From assembly GCF_900269665.1 (NCBI RefSeq), contig NZ_LT985361.1:6459933-6523932 (forward strand): DNA of 64,000 nucleotides. Direction: 5' to 3'. Each line of letters starts with the position of its first letter. Positions within the stretch are counted from its first letter, which is position 1. The stretch comes from Nocardia suismassiliense (GTDB lineage Bacteria; Actinomycetota; Actinomycetes; Mycobacteriales; Mycobacteriaceae). This document shows positions 1 to 7,578 of this stretch, piece after piece. The notes under the pieces were generated by a model. That model saw nothing but the letters and a program-made list of their open reading frames with translations. It had not been told where the DNA came from and did not search any database. The translations under genes and the position numbers were made by a program.

Positions 1-2
1 GC

Positions 3-395
3 TACATCCAGCAGGCGTTCAAGGCGTGGATGGGTGAGCACGGCGGCGCGGTGGTCAACGTCGCCAGCGTCGCGGGCATCCGCTCGTCCGGTGTGATCGC
101 CGCGTACGGCGCGTCGAAGGCGGCGCTGATCCGGCTCACCGACGAGCTCGCCTGGCAGCTCGGGCCGAAGATCCGGGTGAACGCGGTCGCACCAGGCGTG
201 ATCAAGACGAAGTTCGCCGACGCGCTGTACGCCGAGGACGAGGAGCGGGCGGCGAGCGTTTACCCGATGAAGCGGCTCGGTACGCCGGAGGATGTGGCGC
301 GGCTGATCGGGTTCCTGGTCTCGGACGAGGCGGCGTGGATCACCGGGGAGACCGTGCGCGTGGACGGCGGATTGCTGTCTACCGGCGGCATCTGA
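3..395 (+). CDS. SDR-family oxidoreductase, C-terminal part (5' truncated by window)
   Basis: The open frame enters from the left edge, so only the last 130 codons are visible. The sequence shows the classical short-chain dehydrogenase end: VNVASVAG (the Ser of the catalytic triad lies in a preceding segment or in this region), then YGASKAAL holding the catalytic Tyr-x-x-x-Lys, then RVNAVAPGVIKT, and the C-terminal ITGETVRVDGGL. These proteins are cytosolic NAD(P)-dependent reductases or dehydrogenases. The substrate cannot be told from this part. The lycopene-cyclase-like gene follows 45 bp downstream on the same strand and may be co-transcribed. Family confidence is high; function is unassigned. 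Confidence 0.93.
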   Translation, partial: YIQQAFKAWMGEHGGAVVNVASVAGIRSSGVIAAYGASKAALIRLTDELAWQLGPKIRVNAVAPGVIKTKFADALYAEDEERAASVYPMKRLGTPEDVARLIGFLVSDEAAWITGETVRVDGGLLSTGGI

Positions 396-440
396 GCGTC
401 CCGAAGTGCCAGTGAGCCGGTACGTGTCGAGGGCCTCGAC

Positions 441-1553
441 GTGACGGTGGATGTCGTCGTTTGCGGACTCGGCCCGGCCGGTCGGGCGCTGGCGCATCGT
501 TGCCTGGCCCGTGGGCTGTCGGTCACCGTGGTCGATCCCGCACCGGATCGTCGATGGACGGCGACCTACGCGGCGTGGGCGAACGAGCTGCCCGGGTGGC
601 TGGATGCGTCGGCCATCGCGGCGACGGTCGACCAGCCGACGGCGTGGGGAACTCGTGAGCACCGCATCGAGCGGGCTTATGCCGTGCTCGATACGGACCG
701 GCTGCGGGAGTCGCTCGATCTGACCGGAGCCGAGGTCGTCGCGGATCGCGCGGTGGAGCTCACCGCAGGCACGGTGTCACTGGCCTCTGGTCGGCTGCTG
801 AGCGCGCAACGAGTCATCGATGCGCGTGGCATTGCCCGCTCCCCCGCGTTGGCCGAGCAGACGGCTTACGGGCTCGTGCTCGACGCGAAGCGGTGTGCGG
901 GACTCGCGCCGCTGTTCATGGACTGGCGTGCGGATAACGGCGCGCCCGAGGACGCGCCGCGGTCGTTTCTGTATGCGGTGCCGCTCGGCGGCGGCGGGAT
1001 GCTGCTGGAGGAAACCTGTCTGGCCGGTCGGCCGGCGCTCGACGGGACCGTGCTGCGCGAGCGGCTGGTGCACCGATTGCGTTCCCGCGGCATCGACCTC
1101 ACCGGTGCCGAGCGGGTAGAGCGAGTTCGGTTCCCGGTCGAAGGCGGCAGACCCGGCCGTGGCACCTTCGGCGCGGCGGGCGGATTCGCGCATCCAGCTA
1201 CCGGATACAGCGTGGCCGCTTCCCTCGCGGCGGCCGACGCCGTTGCGGCGGGAGCAGCGATCTGGCCCGTATCGGCGCGGGCGGTGTATCGACTGCGGGC
1301 CGCCGGTTTGCGGGCGTTGCTCGCGTTGCCGCCGACCGACCTCCCGGTTTTTTTCGACGCATTCTTCGGCCTGCCCACCGCCGCACAACGCGTGTATCTT
1401 TCGGGCCGCACCGACCTGAATGGCATGGTCAGCGCCATGCGGACGCTGTTCGTCGCGCTCCCGCCGACACAGCGTCGGCGCGTCGCGGCCGCGACACTCG
1501 GGATGCCGATTCGCTCGCCTATTCGAATGCGTTCCGCCATCATGGAGGAATGA
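441..1553 (+). CDS. Lycopene cyclase family flavoprotein (CrtY/CrtL-like)
   Basis: This 370-residue protein begins with a dinucleotide-binding motif (VVVCGLGPAGRAL, residues 5-17) and keeps the lycopene-cyclase layout: a conserved TYAAWANELPGW near residue 40, and a GGGGMLLEETCLAGRP segment in the middle. Enzymes of this family cyclise the ends of lycopene to beta-ionone rings at the membrane, using reduced FAD without net redox. The length matches the family (about 370-420). No phytoene synthase or desaturase is visible nearby, so a carotenoid role is inferred from the family only. It could be a diverged FAD-dependent oxidoreductase. The ATG start lies in a weak context. Confidence 0.8.
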   Translation: MTVDVVVCGLGPAGRALAHRCLARGLSVTVVDPAPDRRWTATYAAWANELPGWLDASAIAATVDQPTAWGTREHRIERAYAVLDTDRLRESLDLTGAEVVADRAVELTAGTVSLASGRLLSAQRVIDARGIARSPALAEQTAYGLVLDAKRCAGLAPLFMDWRADNGAPEDAPRSFLYAVPLGGGGMLLEETCLAGRPALDGTVLRERLVHRLRSRGIDLTGAERVERVRFPVEGGRPGRGTFGAAGGFAHPATGYSVAASLAAADAVAAGAAIWPVSARAVYRLRAAGLRALLALPPTDLPVFFDAFFGLPTAAQRVYLSGRTDLNGMVSAMRTLFVALPPTQRRRVAAATLGMPIRSPIRMRSAIMEE

Positions 1554-1641
1554 GTGGGCCTTACCGTCCAGCACTCAACCGTCCCGGGCCGCTGCCGCAG
1601 CGGCCCCGCGGACGAGGCACCCGCGTCGAGGGGATTCAGCA

Positions 1642-2577
1642 GTGAGGTCGATCTGGAAGGGCTCGATCGCGTTCGGGCTGGTGAATGTCCCGGTCAAGGT
1701 CTATACCGCGACCGAGGACCACGACATCCGATTCCATCAGGTGCACGCCAAGGATGGAGGTCGGATCAAATACGACCGCGTCTGCACGGTGTGCGGTAAG
1801 TCCGTGCAGTACGCCGACATCGATAAGGCGTATGAATCGCCCGACGGCGACAAGGTCATTCTGACCGACGAGGACTTCGCCAAACTGCCCGCCGCCGAGA
1901 AGCACGAGATCCCGGTGCTGCAGTTCGTCCCGAACGAGCAGATCGACCCGATCCTGTTCGACAAGAGCTACTACCTCGAGCCCGATTCCAGCACGCCCAA
2001 GGCCTATGTGCTGCTGGCGACGACGTTGGATCGCATCGACCGCACCGCGCTGGTGCACTTCACGCTGCGGCAGAAGACCAGGCTCGCGGCGCTGCGGGTG
2101 CGCGACGGAATGCTGGTTTTGCAGACGCTGCTGTGGCCGGACGAGGTGCGCGAGGTCGACTTCGAATCCCTGGACGGGGTCGCCGAACCGAAGCCGCAAG
2201 AGATCAAGATGGCCGAGACGCTGGTCGAGACCATGTCCGATGATTTCGACCCGGATCAGTTCACCGACGAGTACCAGATCGAACTCAAACGGTTGCTCGA
2301 CGAGGCCATCGCCAGCGGCACCGGCAAGGTGCCCGAGCAGCCGGAGGCCGCGCCCGCGGAGATGGACGCCGAGGTGGTCGACCTGGTCGCCGCCCTGCAG
2401 CGCAGCCTGGAGGCCAGTGGCCGGCGCGCGGCGGGCAGCGCCGACGACAACGGCAAGGCCAAGCCGGCGAAGAAGGCCGCTGCCAAGAAGACCCCGGCCA
2501 AGAAGGCAGCTGCGAAGAGCACCGCGAAGCCCGCGAAGAAGGCGGCCAAGAAGACCGCGGCGCGCAAGGGGGCCTGA
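1642..2577 (+). CDS. ku: Non-homologous end-joining protein Ku
   Basis: The protein of 311 residues opens with RSIWKGSIAFGLVNVPVKVY, the hallmark of bacterial Ku. It forms a homodimeric ring that binds DNA double-strand ends and recruits the ligase LigD. Residues 1-260 or so form the core. The last 45 residues are a Lys/Ala/Pro tail of the PAKKAAAKK type, which in other actinobacteria contributes extra DNA binding. The GTG start at 1642 is chosen because homology begins there; the longer open frame upstream overlaps the lycopene cyclase and is not Ku-like. No ligD is in the window, so Ku is separated from its ligase here. Confidence 0.96.
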   Translation: MRSIWKGSIAFGLVNVPVKVYTATEDHDIRFHQVHAKDGGRIKYDRVCTVCGKSVQYADIDKAYESPDGDKVILTDEDFAKLPAAEKHEIPVLQFVPNEQIDPILFDKSYYLEPDSSTPKAYVLLATTLDRIDRTALVHFTLRQKTRLAALRVRDGMLVLQTLLWPDEVREVDFESLDGVAEPKPQEIKMAETLVETMSDDFDPDQFTDEYQIELKRLLDEAIASGTGKVPEQPEAAPAEMDAEVVDLVAALQRSLEASGRRAAGSADDNGKAKPAKKAAAKKTPAKKAAAKSTAKPAKKAAKKTAARKGA

Positions 2578-2611
2578 GGGTACGACGGCTTCCGGCTGGC
2601 AAACTGTCGGC

Positions 2612-3166
2612 ATGGATTCTGCCGTTGTGATCGTCCCGATGGGTCTCGGCCACCTGCGCCAGGTCCTCGATCTCGGTCACGAAGTCTTCGACGTCACCGC
2701 CAAGCCGTACACGTCGTGGTCGCTGACGTCGGTGGCCGAACACCTCGACAGCCCCGACAACGCCTGCTGGGTCGCACTCGATTCGGACCGTGTGGTCGGT
2801 TTCGTGCTCGGATCCATGGAATTCGAGAACCGCGACGACTGGGCCTATCTCGAATGGATCGCCGTCGCGCCGGACATGCAGGGCCACGGCATTGCCCGGC
2901 GGCTGGTCGACGTGTGCTCGGAGGCGTTGTTCGCCCGCGGTGCGCGGCGCATCGTCACCGATGTGGAAGACCGCAATACGGCCTCGACGGCGTTGATGAC
3001 GCGCAGCGGGTTCACCCCCGCGGCCACGGTGACGCTGTTCGTCCGGCCGAATCCCAACGATCCCGACCCGGACTCCCAGCTCACCCCCGCCGCGATCGCC
3101 CCCGGCACCAAGCGCGCGCTCATCCGCAGAGGCCGGCTGGCCGGGGACAACCGGATGGCTCGCTAG
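2612..3166 (+). CDS. GNAT-family N-acetyltransferase
   Basis: This 184-residue protein has the GNAT core. The stretch YLEWIAVAPDMQGHGIARRL (about residues 79-98) is beta4 plus the acetyl-CoA pyrophosphate-binding loop (Q-x-x-G-x-G/A type). It is followed by DRNTASTALMTRSGFTPAA, typical of motif B. It should transfer an acyl group from acyl-CoA to an amine; the substrate is unknown. A basic extension of about 35 residues follows the fold. It starts 34 bp after ku and may be read from the same transcript. ATG 2612 is chosen because the long upstream open frame overlaps ku. Confidence 0.88.
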   Translation: MDSAVVIVPMGLGHLRQVLDLGHEVFDVTAKPYTSWSLTSVAEHLDSPDNACWVALDSDRVVGFVLGSMEFENRDDWAYLEWIAVAPDMQGHGIARRLVDVCSEALFARGARRIVTDVEDRNTASTALMTRSGFTPAATVTLFVRPNPNDPDPDSQLTPAAIAPGTKRALIRRGRLAGDNRMAR

Positions 3167-3172
3167 CGTTTC

Positions 3173-3550
3173 TCAGAACATGCCGTTGGGGATCTGATCC
3201 TCGTCCGGCACCGGCTGCAGTGCGTGCCAGTGTTCGGTGATCATGCCGTCGACCAGTCGCCAGATGTCGACCACGGCCGCGCCGCGCGGGTCGTCCTGCG
3301 GAATCAGGTGGTAGTGCACGGCCACGTAGTCGTCGTCGGCGATCACCCGTTTGATGTCGAGCCGGGACCCGGCGATCGGCGAGTTGGCGGTGAACTCCAG
3401 GAAAGCGTCTCTGCCGGAAGGGTTTCCGGGGGCATGGGCGCGGAAGTCTTCGTGTAGCAGCGCACGCATGCCGTCGAGGTTGCCTTCGGCGAATTGCGCG
3501 AGGCCGTGCAGGACGAGGTTCTTGTTGCGGGTGGCGAGGTCGTTTGTCAT
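3173..3550 (-). CDS. SnoaL-like (NTF2-fold) small protein
   Basis: The 125-residue protein has the NTF2/SnoaL-like pattern: an N-terminal helix (NLVLHGLAQFAEGNLDGMRALLHEDFRAHAPG), then DYVAVHYHL and a closing VVDIWRLVDGMITEHWHAL strand pair. Members include polyketide cyclases, epoxide hydrolases and ester-cleaving enzymes, and many have no known reaction. The GMITEHW ending is common in predicted ester cyclases of this group. The gene is divergent from the XRE/MmyB regulator that starts about 50 bp away, an arrangement in which the regulator usually controls its neighbour. Function beyond the fold is not assigned. Confidence 0.85.
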   Translation of the reverse strand: MTNDLATRNKNLVLHGLAQFAEGNLDGMRALLHEDFRAHAPGNPSGRDAFLEFTANSPIAGSRLDIKRVIADDDYVAVHYHLIPQDDPRGAAVVDIWRLVDGMITEHWHALQPVPDEDQIPNGMF

Positions 3551-3600
3551 GCGGTCACCGTGGCAGTCGCGGTGGCGGGCTGTCGATTACCAGGGATGTA

Positions 3601-4449
3601 ATGGCTGCGGGTCGGTCGGGTGGTGATACTGGGCGGGTGGATCAGGAGCATCGGCCGGTCGGTGAGCTACTGCGCGAGTGGCGGCTGCGGCGCGGGCTGA
3701 GTCAGCTCGAACTGTCCGTTCAGGCCGACATCTCGTCCCGGCACGTGAGTTTCGTCGAGACCGGGCGGACCGTACCCAGTGCGGTGATGGTCGAACGGTT
3801 CGCCGAGCATTTGAATGTTCCACTGCGTGAACGCAACCGGCTGTTGGTCGCGGCCGGGCACGCGCCGGTTTACCGGCATCGGTCGCCGGACGATCCGGAG
3901 TTGGCTCGGGCGCGTGATGCGGTGCGGCGGGGGCTCGATGTGCCCGAGCCGTTTCCCGCGTTGGCGGTCGACCGGCGGTGGAATCTGTTGTTCGCGAATA
4001 CGGCCACTCGTGTCTTCTTCGACGGGGTGGATCCGATGCTGCTGCGTGCGCCGATCAATATGATGCGGATCGGGCTGCACCCCAATGGTTTCGCGCGGAG
4101 ACTACGCAATCTGGACCAGGTGCGTGGTTTTCTGCTGCCGCGGCTGGCTCGCCAGGCCGGGCAGACCGGTGACGCCGAACTGCGCGCGCTGTACGACGAA
4201 TTGAGCTCGTACTATCCGGCAGGCGAGACGGTTCCGATCGATCCGGCGGAAGTCGCGCTGCCGATTCGGATTCGGCATGGGGACGCCGAATTGTGCTTCT
4301 TCAATACGATCACCACCTTTGGTGCCGCGTTCGACATCACCCTCGATGAGATCGCGGTGGAAGCCTATTTTCCTTCCGACACGGTGACTTCCGACTATCT
4401 GTATGCGCTTGCGCAGGAGGGCGAGCGGGTCGGCACGAACGGGTCCTGA
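3601..4449 (+). CDS. XRE-family regulator with MmyB-like ligand-binding domain
   Basis: Roughly 282 residues. The N-terminal helix-turn-helix (GELLREWRLRRGLSQLELSV, then SSRHVSFVETGRTVPS) is of the Cro/C1 type. The remainder (FPALAVDRRWNLLFANTATRVFF onward, ending TFGAAFDITLDEIAVEAYFP) is the MmyB-like ligand-binding domain. In studied members this domain senses small hydrophobic ligands, and the protein controls a divergent oxidoreductase or hydrolase gene. Here the divergent neighbour is the SnoaL-like gene. Candidate starts are ATG 3601 and GTG 3637. Still longer frames overlap the divergent gene and are less likely. Confidence 0.92.
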   Translation: MAAGRSGGDTGRVDQEHRPVGELLREWRLRRGLSQLELSVQADISSRHVSFVETGRTVPSAVMVERFAEHLNVPLRERNRLLVAAGHAPVYRHRSPDDPELARARDAVRRGLDVPEPFPALAVDRRWNLLFANTATRVFFDGVDPMLLRAPINMMRIGLHPNGFARRLRNLDQVRGFLLPRLARQAGQTGDAELRALYDELSSYYPAGETVPIDPAEVALPIRIRHGDAELCFFNTITTFGAAFDITLDEIAVEAYFPSDTVTSDYLYALAQEGERVGTNGS

Positions 4450-4453
4450 CAGG

Positions 4454-5068
4454 TCAGCCCGCTGCAGCCCGGCCTTGTTCGAAGAACGCCAGCAGTTTCG
4501 ACGCGGTGTCGACTTCCGCGCGCTCGCGTAACGCGCCGAACGAGGCGTTCCAGAATTCTCCGGTGCGTGGTGTCCATGGACCGACGTAGGCGTAGGGCGC
4601 CGGGTGGCTCGCATCGCCGGGCGAGACACCGTAATTCACCGCGCCGACGGAGCTGGACAGGTCGAAGTGTTCCGGCCACAGCACCGGTGTGATATCCGGC
4701 GCCAGACATCGCAATGCCTTGTCCCCCAGTGCGAACCACTCACTGATCTGCCGTGCGGCCGCGGGATCGATCGCCATCGCGCTGTCGGGGTCTACCCCTG
4801 TCGTGTCCTTGTACAGCTCCTTCGGTGCCTCCGGCTCGAATCCGGCCAGCTTCGCGACGTCCCGGTAGGTCCCGCGCAGCGGTGCCCGACCCTCCGGCCA
4901 CACCAATTCGGCGCCGACGACCGACACCGGCCACTGCACGCCGCCGAAGCCGTGGTGCACGGCGCGTAGCCGGATCGTTCCGTATTGCCGGTACTGCGGT
5001 CCTGCGATCAACAACTCCGCGGCCGCGTGCAGGCCCAACCGCGACCGCACGTAACTCTGCTCGTCCAC
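4454..5068 (-). CDS. Conserved hypothetical protein
   Basis: A 204-residue soluble protein with no signal peptide or membrane segment. It begins VDEQSYVRSRLGLHAAAELL and contains RLRAVHHGFGGVQWPVSV and LWPEHFDLSSSVGAVNYGVSPGD. The pattern resembles actinobacterial hypothetical proteins of about 200 residues of unknown function. I cannot name a domain. It reads convergently into the MmyB-type regulator with a 4-bp gap. A 13-bp inverted repeat covers its GTG start codon (see 5062-5093), so initiation could be affected by that structure. Confidence 0.8.
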   Translation of the reverse strand: MDEQSYVRSRLGLHAAAELLIAGPQYRQYGTIRLRAVHHGFGGVQWPVSVVGAELVWPEGRAPLRGTYRDVAKLAGFEPEAPKELYKDTTGVDPDSAMAIDPAAARQISEWFALGDKALRCLAPDITPVLWPEHFDLSSSVGAVNYGVSPGDASHPAPYAYVGPWTPRTGEFWNASFGALRERAEVDTASKLLAFFEQGRAAAG

Positions 5069-5093
5069 ACCGGCATCATTGCCGGTGTGGACG
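5062..5093 (-). terminator. Hairpin after the coiled-coil gene, overlapping the next start codon
   Basis: Perfect 13-bp inverted repeat: CGTCCACACCGGC (5062-5074), 6-nt loop ATCATT, GCCGGTGTGGACG (5081-5093). It lies 20 bp after the stop of the coiled-coil gene and contains the GTG start (5066-5068) of the next minus-strand gene. There is no T-run, so it may be a weak terminator or a translation-controlling hairpin. Confidence 0.55.
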
Positions 5094-5112
5094 CGTCATG
5101 CAGGGGTTTCGC

Positions 5113-5553
5113 CTACGGCTGAGCCGCAACCTCGGGGATCGTGATGCCGAAGTGCGAGACGATGGCTTTGACGCTCTGCTTCAAGCCCGATACGTCCTGC
5201 TGCAACGCCGAAACATCGCGCCGGACAGTTGCGAACTCACCTTGGACTTCCTGCTGGAATGTTCCCATTTCCTGTTGGAACGTTTCCATTTCGTGCTGGA
5301 ACATTCTCGTTTCGTGCTGAAACGCACCCATTTCCTGACGGAACGAACTCATGTCCAGTCGGAACGATACGAAGTCCTCCCGCAACTCCCAGACTTCTTG
5401 CTCGATTCCTATCACCCAGCGATGCGTCTTCTTCACCCTTCTCTCCGTCTTGAAGATGGCGTCCTTGTACGAGCGCCGATTCTCAACCAGCTGTTTGTAC
5501 TTCGTCTCCAAAACGCGCACACGCACATCCAGCGCGGCCAGTGTCACTGTCAT
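5113..5553 (-). CDS. Coiled-coil protein with heptad tandem repeat
   Basis: This 146-residue protein is almost entirely predicted coiled coil. Residues 8-65 are helical and charged (DVRVRVLETKYKQLVENRRS and so on). Residues 68-102 are five consecutive 7-residue units of the form MxxFQQE. A final helix contains VRRDVSALQQDVSGLKQSV. There is no signal peptide or membrane segment. The start at 5553 is chosen because GAGGGGG lies 6-7 nt upstream of that ATG; the open frame continues upstream without a good ribosome site. No family is recognised. Similar Actinobacteria proteins act as oligomeric scaffolds or are uncharacterised. Confidence 0.78.
   Translation of the reverse strand: MTVTLAALDVRVRVLETKYKQLVENRRSYKDAIFKTERRVKKTHRWVIGIEQEVWELREDFVSFRLDMSSFRQEMGAFQHETRMFQHEMETFQQEMGTFQQEVQGEFATVRRDVSALQQDVSGLKQSVKAIVSHFGITIPEVAAQP
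5248..5352 (-). repeat. Five 21-bp tandem units inside the coiled-coil gene
   Basis: Five 21-bp units, each related to TTCCTGNTGGAACNTTNCCAT on the plus strand, lie head to tail. They encode five heptads (SFRQE, AFQHE, MFQHE, TFQQE, TFQQE), with Phe and Met at fixed positions. The period equals one coiled-coil heptad, so copy-number change would lengthen the rod without breaking the frame. Confidence 0.85.
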
Positions 5554-5703
5554 GTAGAGCCCCCTCTCGTCTCGAATGGAAGCCCCAGTGTAAGACCGGG
5601 TACCGACAGAAAACCACTCGAAAATCGAGGCCGAAGAACGCATTTCAGCGACACACCGGCGAATCGCCGATATCGCCATTTTTAGGAACGTTCGCGACTG
5701 GAA

Positions 5704-6570
5704 CTACCTACGAAACTTGGCTTCCAGTTCCGCCGAAGCAGCCTGCAGATCGGCCGGATCGTTATTCTTGAAGATCCCTTCGTACCCGGTCTCCGCCCGC
5801 ACCGCCGCCTCGACCTCCGGATCGTGGTACAGCCGAGCCAGTTTCAGCAGCGTCGGGTTGTCCTTGTCCGCACCCCGTGCGGCGAAGATGTTGATGTACT
5901 GCTTCAGTTCCGGGCGTTCCGGGTCGTCGGTGTAGATCGTCTCGTTCTTCGTCAAGCCGGCGGGCCTGGCGAAGGTGTCGTCGACGAAGGCGGCGTCGAC
6001 GCTGCTGAGGGATTGTGCGGTCAGCGTCGGATCGATCGGGGTCAGCCGCACCTTCGACGCCGAGGTGTCCACGTCTTCCAGCTTCGAGTCCCAGCCTGCG
6101 TTGCCCCGCAACACGATCAGGCCGGCCGCGGCCAGGGACAGCAGCGGCCGAACCTGATTGGCGGGGTTGTTACTCAACGTGATCTGGCCGCCCTGCGGGA
6201 TGTCGGCGACCGACTTGTGCTTCCGGGAGTACAGCGCCAGCGGGAAGATTTCGGTCGCCCCGATCGGCACCAGCGTGTCGTTGTTGCGGGCGTTGTAGTT
6301 GGCCAGATACCGCACGTGCTGAAACTTGTTGAGATCGATGCGGCGTTGCGCCAGTGCGGGGTTCGGCTGGTTGTAATCGGTGAAGTTGACGTATTCGACG
6401 GTGATGCCCTGTTCGGCGGCCTTCTTCTTGTATACGTCCCAATGCGGCAGTGCGACGTCGTTCACACCGATGCGGATCACGTCGTCGCGGTGTTCGGCGC
6501 CACAGGAAATCGAGGCGGCGGCCAGGGCGGACAGGATCGGGAGCAGCAGTAGTCGGTGCTTCAAGCGCAT
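5704..6570 (-). CDS. NlpA/MetQ-family substrate-binding lipoprotein (divergent paralog)
   Basis: A 288-residue protein with an N-terminal hydrophobic segment and a lipid-attachment Cys at residue 23 (ASISCG), followed by the NlpA fold: IRIGVNDVALPHWDVYKKKA, then FTDYNQPNPALAQRRIDLNKFQHVRYLANYN and IPQGGQITLSNNPANQVRPLL. NlpA proteins deliver methionine, or related amino acids, to MetNI. It is a paralog of the gene at 6703, with which it is divergent across about 130 bp. It has no ATPase or permease of its own nearby and may share MetNI. ATG 6570 is preferred to a TTG three codons upstream. Confidence 0.9.
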   Translation of the reverse strand: MRLKHRLLLLPILSALAAASISCGAEHRDDVIRIGVNDVALPHWDVYKKKAAEQGITVEYVNFTDYNQPNPALAQRRIDLNKFQHVRYLANYNARNNDTLVPIGATEIFPLALYSRKHKSVADIPQGGQITLSNNPANQVRPLLSLAAAGLIVLRGNAGWDSKLEDVDTSASKVRLTPIDPTLTAQSLSSVDAAFVDDTFARPAGLTKNETIYTDDPERPELKQYINIFAARGADKDNPTLLKLARLYHDPEVEAAVRAETGYEGIFKNNDPADLQAASAELEAKFRR

Positions 6571-6702
6571 TGCGCGCAAACTAGATGCTCAGCCGGTGCG
6601 AGGGAATGGTTTCGCTCATCACAATTCAAACCGTTGCCCCCACCGCTGCCGGATCGCTTGGATTACCAGGTTCATATCGCGACAAGCATTTCGGGAGCAC
6701 GA

Positions 6703-7578
6703 GTGAAATTCCATCGGGTACTGGCGATCCCGGTCCTGGTAGCCACCGCGGCCCTCACCCTTACGGCGTGCGGTTCTGACGACAAGGCCTCCTCCGACAC
6801 GGTAGTGCGGATCGGCACCACCGACAAGGACAAAGCCTGGGACGTCTTCGAGCAGCGGGCCAAGGACAAGGGCATCACGCTGAAGATCACCAACTTCTCC
6901 GATTACAAACAACCGAATCTCGCGCTCGCGCAGAAGCAGATCGATGTGAATCTGTTCCAGCACCTGCAGTTCCTCGGTGCCTACAACGTCGCGAACAGCG
7001 ACACCCTGACGCCGATCGGGTCCACCTACATCGTGCCGCTGGGCCTGTATTCGAAGAAGCACAAGACCCTCGCGGATCTGCCGCAGGGCGCGGAGATCGC
7101 GATCCCGAACGACCCCACCAATCAGGCGCGGGCCCTGTTCGTATTGCAGGCGGCCGGCCTGCTGAAGCTCTCCTCGACCACCAACTCCCCCACCCCTGCC
7201 GACATCGACAAGGGTGCGTCCAAGGTCAAGGTGACCACCGTCGATGCCGCGCAGACCGCGCTCTCGCTCGCCTCGGTCGACGGCTCGATCGTCAACAATA
7301 CGTTCCTCGAGCGTTCCGGCATCGACCCCAATTCAGCGCTGTACAAGGATGATCCGAAGAACCCGGCGGCCGAGCCGTACATCAACGCGCTGGTGACCAG
7401 GGCCGAGGACAAGAACAACCCGAAGCTGCTGCAGCTGGTCGAGCTCTGGCACGACCCCGAGGTGCAGCAGGCGCACCACGAGGTGACCAAGGGCACCGCC
7501 GTCGAGGTGCGGCGCACCGGTCCCGAGCTGGAACAAATTCTGCAGCGGGTGCAGCAGTCCATCCGCGACGGCAAGTGA
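6703..7578 (+). CDS. metQ: Methionine ABC transporter substrate-binding lipoprotein MetQ
   Basis: The 291-residue lipoprotein has a signal peptide ending in the lipobox LTAC (Cys 23). The NlpA domain contains VVRIGTTDKDKAWDVFEQRA, FSDYKQPNLALAQKQIDVNL and DLPQGAEIAIPNDPTNQARAL. The GTG start has GGGAG about 6 nt upstream; the frame further upstream is not homologous. It binds D/L-methionine outside the membrane and hands it to MetI/MetN, both encoded immediately downstream. The stop overlaps the metN start (GTGA), so the genes are translationally coupled. Confidence 0.95.
   Translation: MKFHRVLAIPVLVATAALTLTACGSDDKASSDTVVRIGTTDKDKAWDVFEQRAKDKGITLKITNFSDYKQPNLALAQKQIDVNLFQHLQFLGAYNVANSDTLTPIGSTYIVPLGLYSKKHKTLADLPQGAEIAIPNDPTNQARALFVLQAAGLLKLSSTTNSPTPADIDKGASKVKVTTVDAAQTALSLASVDGSIVNNTFLERSGIDPNSALYKDDPKNPAAEPYINALVTRAEDKNNPKLLQLVELWHDPEVQQAHHEVTKGTAVEVRRTGPELEQILQRVQQSIRDGK

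Noticed and set aside
6571..6702. SAM riboswitch between the divergent MetQ genes
   Set aside because: The spacer is too short and lacks the conserved core motifs that I would expect on either strand.
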